This document shows, in pieces, positions 13,164 through 13,992 of a stretch of DNA of 13,992 bases. The stretch spans positions 1 through 13,992 of the forward strand of contig JALHUG010000277.1 of the NCBI GenBank assembly GCA_022866185.1, in the 5' to 3' direction. Position 1 is the stretch's first letter; each line of letters begins with the position of its first letter. The notes under the pieces were generated by a model. The model did no database searches, had not been told where the DNA came from, and saw nothing but the letters and a program-made list of their open reading frames with translations. This DNA is from Dehalococcoidia bacterium. GTDB lineage: Bacteria; Chloroflexota; Dehalococcoidia; SM23-28-2. Position numbers and translations under genes: made by a program.

Positions 13164-13236
13164 CTTTCATGTCACGGCTCCCGCTGCGTCGTGCGCACCC
13201 GTCGGCAGCCCGGCAGATGTCTGGAGGTGCGCCGTG

Positions 13237-13992
13237 ATGAAAGCGATTCGACTGTTTCGTCCCGCGGTATTCATTCCCCCCTTTGGTATCGCGCTGATCG
13301 CGTTGGTCCTACTGGCAGCAGGGGGCGGGCCTCTGAGCCCACTTTCCGGTGAGGCGAGCACCCCAGTCATCGGCGGGCCAATCGTGAACCCGGGCAACGG
13401 TCACACCTACTACCTGCTTGCGTCTACCACTTGGACGGATACCGAGGCCGAAGCCGTCGCTCTCGGTGGCCATCTTGTCACCATCAACGATGCTGCGGAG
13501 GAAGCGTGGATCTGGGACACGTTTTCTGGGTTCGGAGGCGTCGGTCGCAGCCTTTGGATCGGGATGACCGATGCTGCTTCGGAAGGCAATTGGGTCTGGG
13601 TGAGCGGTGAACCGGTGACCTTCACGTATTGGGCTCCCGGCGAGCCGAATGACTATGGCGGCAACGAAGACTACGGCCACATCTTCCCTTCCTCGGACCC
13701 CTACGGGCGGGCTCGGCGCTGGAACGACATACAGAACTCTGGTGAAGCCAACCTCCAAGACTTCCCCCCAAACGGAGTGGTGGAGGTGACAACGGCGCCC
13801 ACACCCACACCCACGCCCTCACCCACGCCGTCGCCCACGCCGTCGCCGACGCCATCGCCCACACCGTCCCCGACACCGTCGCCCACGGCCAGCCCGACGG
13901 TCTCGCCTACACCAGCGCCGACGGTCACGCCATCGCCCACGCCCCCCACTGTCGGCGGCGTGGTGGAGTTGCGGCGTGACACGTCCGCTCCC
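13237..13992 (+). CDS. Secreted C-type lectin-domain protein with Pro-Thr-Ser linker, 3' end cut by window edge
   Basis: 252 residues visible and open to the edge. Residues 11-29 form a signal peptide or anchor. A C-type lectin-like domain spans about 54-184: TWTDTEAEAVALGGHLVTIN, SLWIGMTD and GNWVWVSGEPVTF, then GEPND, with EPN (136-138) and WND (162-164) as calcium and sugar contacts. It has no cysteines, unlike animal lectins. Residues 188-238 are a PTPSPT linker, then VGGVVELRRD begins a new segment. In Chloroflexota surface proteins a similar VGG(I/V)VEL piece often comes before a C-terminal membrane anchor, which I would expect beyond the window. GGAGGT (13223-13228), 8 bases before the ATG, supports this start; an adjacent GTG at 13234 is the alternative. 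Likely a cell-surface carbohydrate-binding or adhesion protein. Confidence 0.85.
   Translation, partial: MKAIRLFRPAVFIPPFGIALIALVLLAAGGGPLSPLSGEASTPVIGGPIVNPGNGHTYYLLASTTWTDTEAEAVALGGHLVTINDAAEEAWIWDTFSGFGGVGRSLWIGMTDAASEGNWVWVSGEPVTFTYWAPGEPNDYGGNEDYGHIFPSSDPYGRARRWNDIQNSGEANLQDFPPNGVVEVTTAPTPTPTPSPTPSPTPSPTPSPTPSPTPSPTASPTVSPTPAPTVTPSPTPPTVGGVVELRRDTSAP
13798..13950 (+). repeat. In-frame tandem repeat encoding a Pro-Thr-Ser linker
   Basis: Degenerate 12-base units of the form CCCACGCCGTCG encode (PTPS)n over about 51 codons. Synonymous third-base changes between units suggest that the protein sequence, not the DNA, is kept. Such tracts can expand or contract by slippage and give an extended linker between a surface domain and its anchor. 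Confidence 0.85.

Larger units (their letters stand above)
12718..13236. other. Intergenic region between methyltransferase and lectin genes
   Basis: 519 bases between divergent genes, without a credible protein gene. It contains an interspersed-type repeat (12812-12894), a stretch with nothing recognisable (about 12895-13020), a TTGACA/CATAAT promoter, and a GC-rich leader with a hairpin. Short frames on either strand here lack ribosome binding sites and run into the repeat. Confidence 0.6.

Noticed and set aside
13057..13236. c-di-GMP-I riboswitch in the lectin leader
   Set aside because: The conserved GCAAAGCC core and the AGGGCAAACC segment are missing.
1..13992. tRNA, rRNA or CRISPR array
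   Set aside because: No tRNA T-arm with matching acceptor stem, no rRNA-like stretch and no regularly spaced repeats were found by eye.

Overview
This is a high-GC bacterial window. Its gene content best fits a peptidoglycan-containing, F420-using Chloroflexota lineage (Dehalococcoidia or Thermomicrobia relatives, or an uncultured cousin). That placement is inferred from the combination of Tad-type pilus genes, F420 genes, a surface C-type lectin protein with Pro-Thr-Ser linkers, and an 'agcgaagcgaag'-type interspersed repeat. No rRNA, tRNA or CRISPR array was seen. A class A penicillin-binding protein argues against wall-less Dehalococcoides-type cells.

Layout: (1) 1-1258, minus strand: the end of a Tad/Flp pilus locus (Flp pilin, TadE-like, TadG-like; the last runs off the left edge). 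A structured 458-base divergent spacer follows, then a plus-strand prepilin peptidase. (2) 2455-3586: a short spacer with a MITE-like miniature inverted-repeat element and a TTGACA-type promoter, then an accessory gene of the nucleoside deoxyribosyltransferase/TIR-like superfamily, which may have been acquired. (3) 3583-8055: a divergent coenzyme F420 locus. On the minus strand are npdG (NADPH:F420 reductase), cofE (gamma-glutamyl ligase) and a PPOX-fold F420-dependent enzyme. On the plus strand are cofG and cofH, the two halves of FO synthase. (4) 8075-9536: an unrecognised membrane-anchored HExxH metalloprotease-like protein directly after cofH, convergent with a 79-residue hypothetical gene. 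(5) 9636-12717, minus strand: a SAM methyltransferase gene followed 7 bases later by a class A PBP with a Pro/Thr/Ala-rich tail. (6) 12718-13236: a 519-base spacer with a repeat element, a good promoter and a leader RNA with competing hairpins. It leads into a secreted C-type lectin-domain protein cut by the right edge.

How the genes work together: cofG and cofH make FO, cofE adds the glutamate tail, npdG reduces F420 with NADPH, and the PPOX enzyme can consume F420H2. The cofC and cofD functions are not in the window. The pilin, its TadE/G partners and the prepilin peptidase form a pilus biogenesis set. The PBP, the lectin protein and the putative metalloprotease act at the envelope. The most unusual signals are the miniature element, the two structured leaders (Flp pilin and lectin gene), the unknown metalloprotease and the NDT/TIR-like gene.
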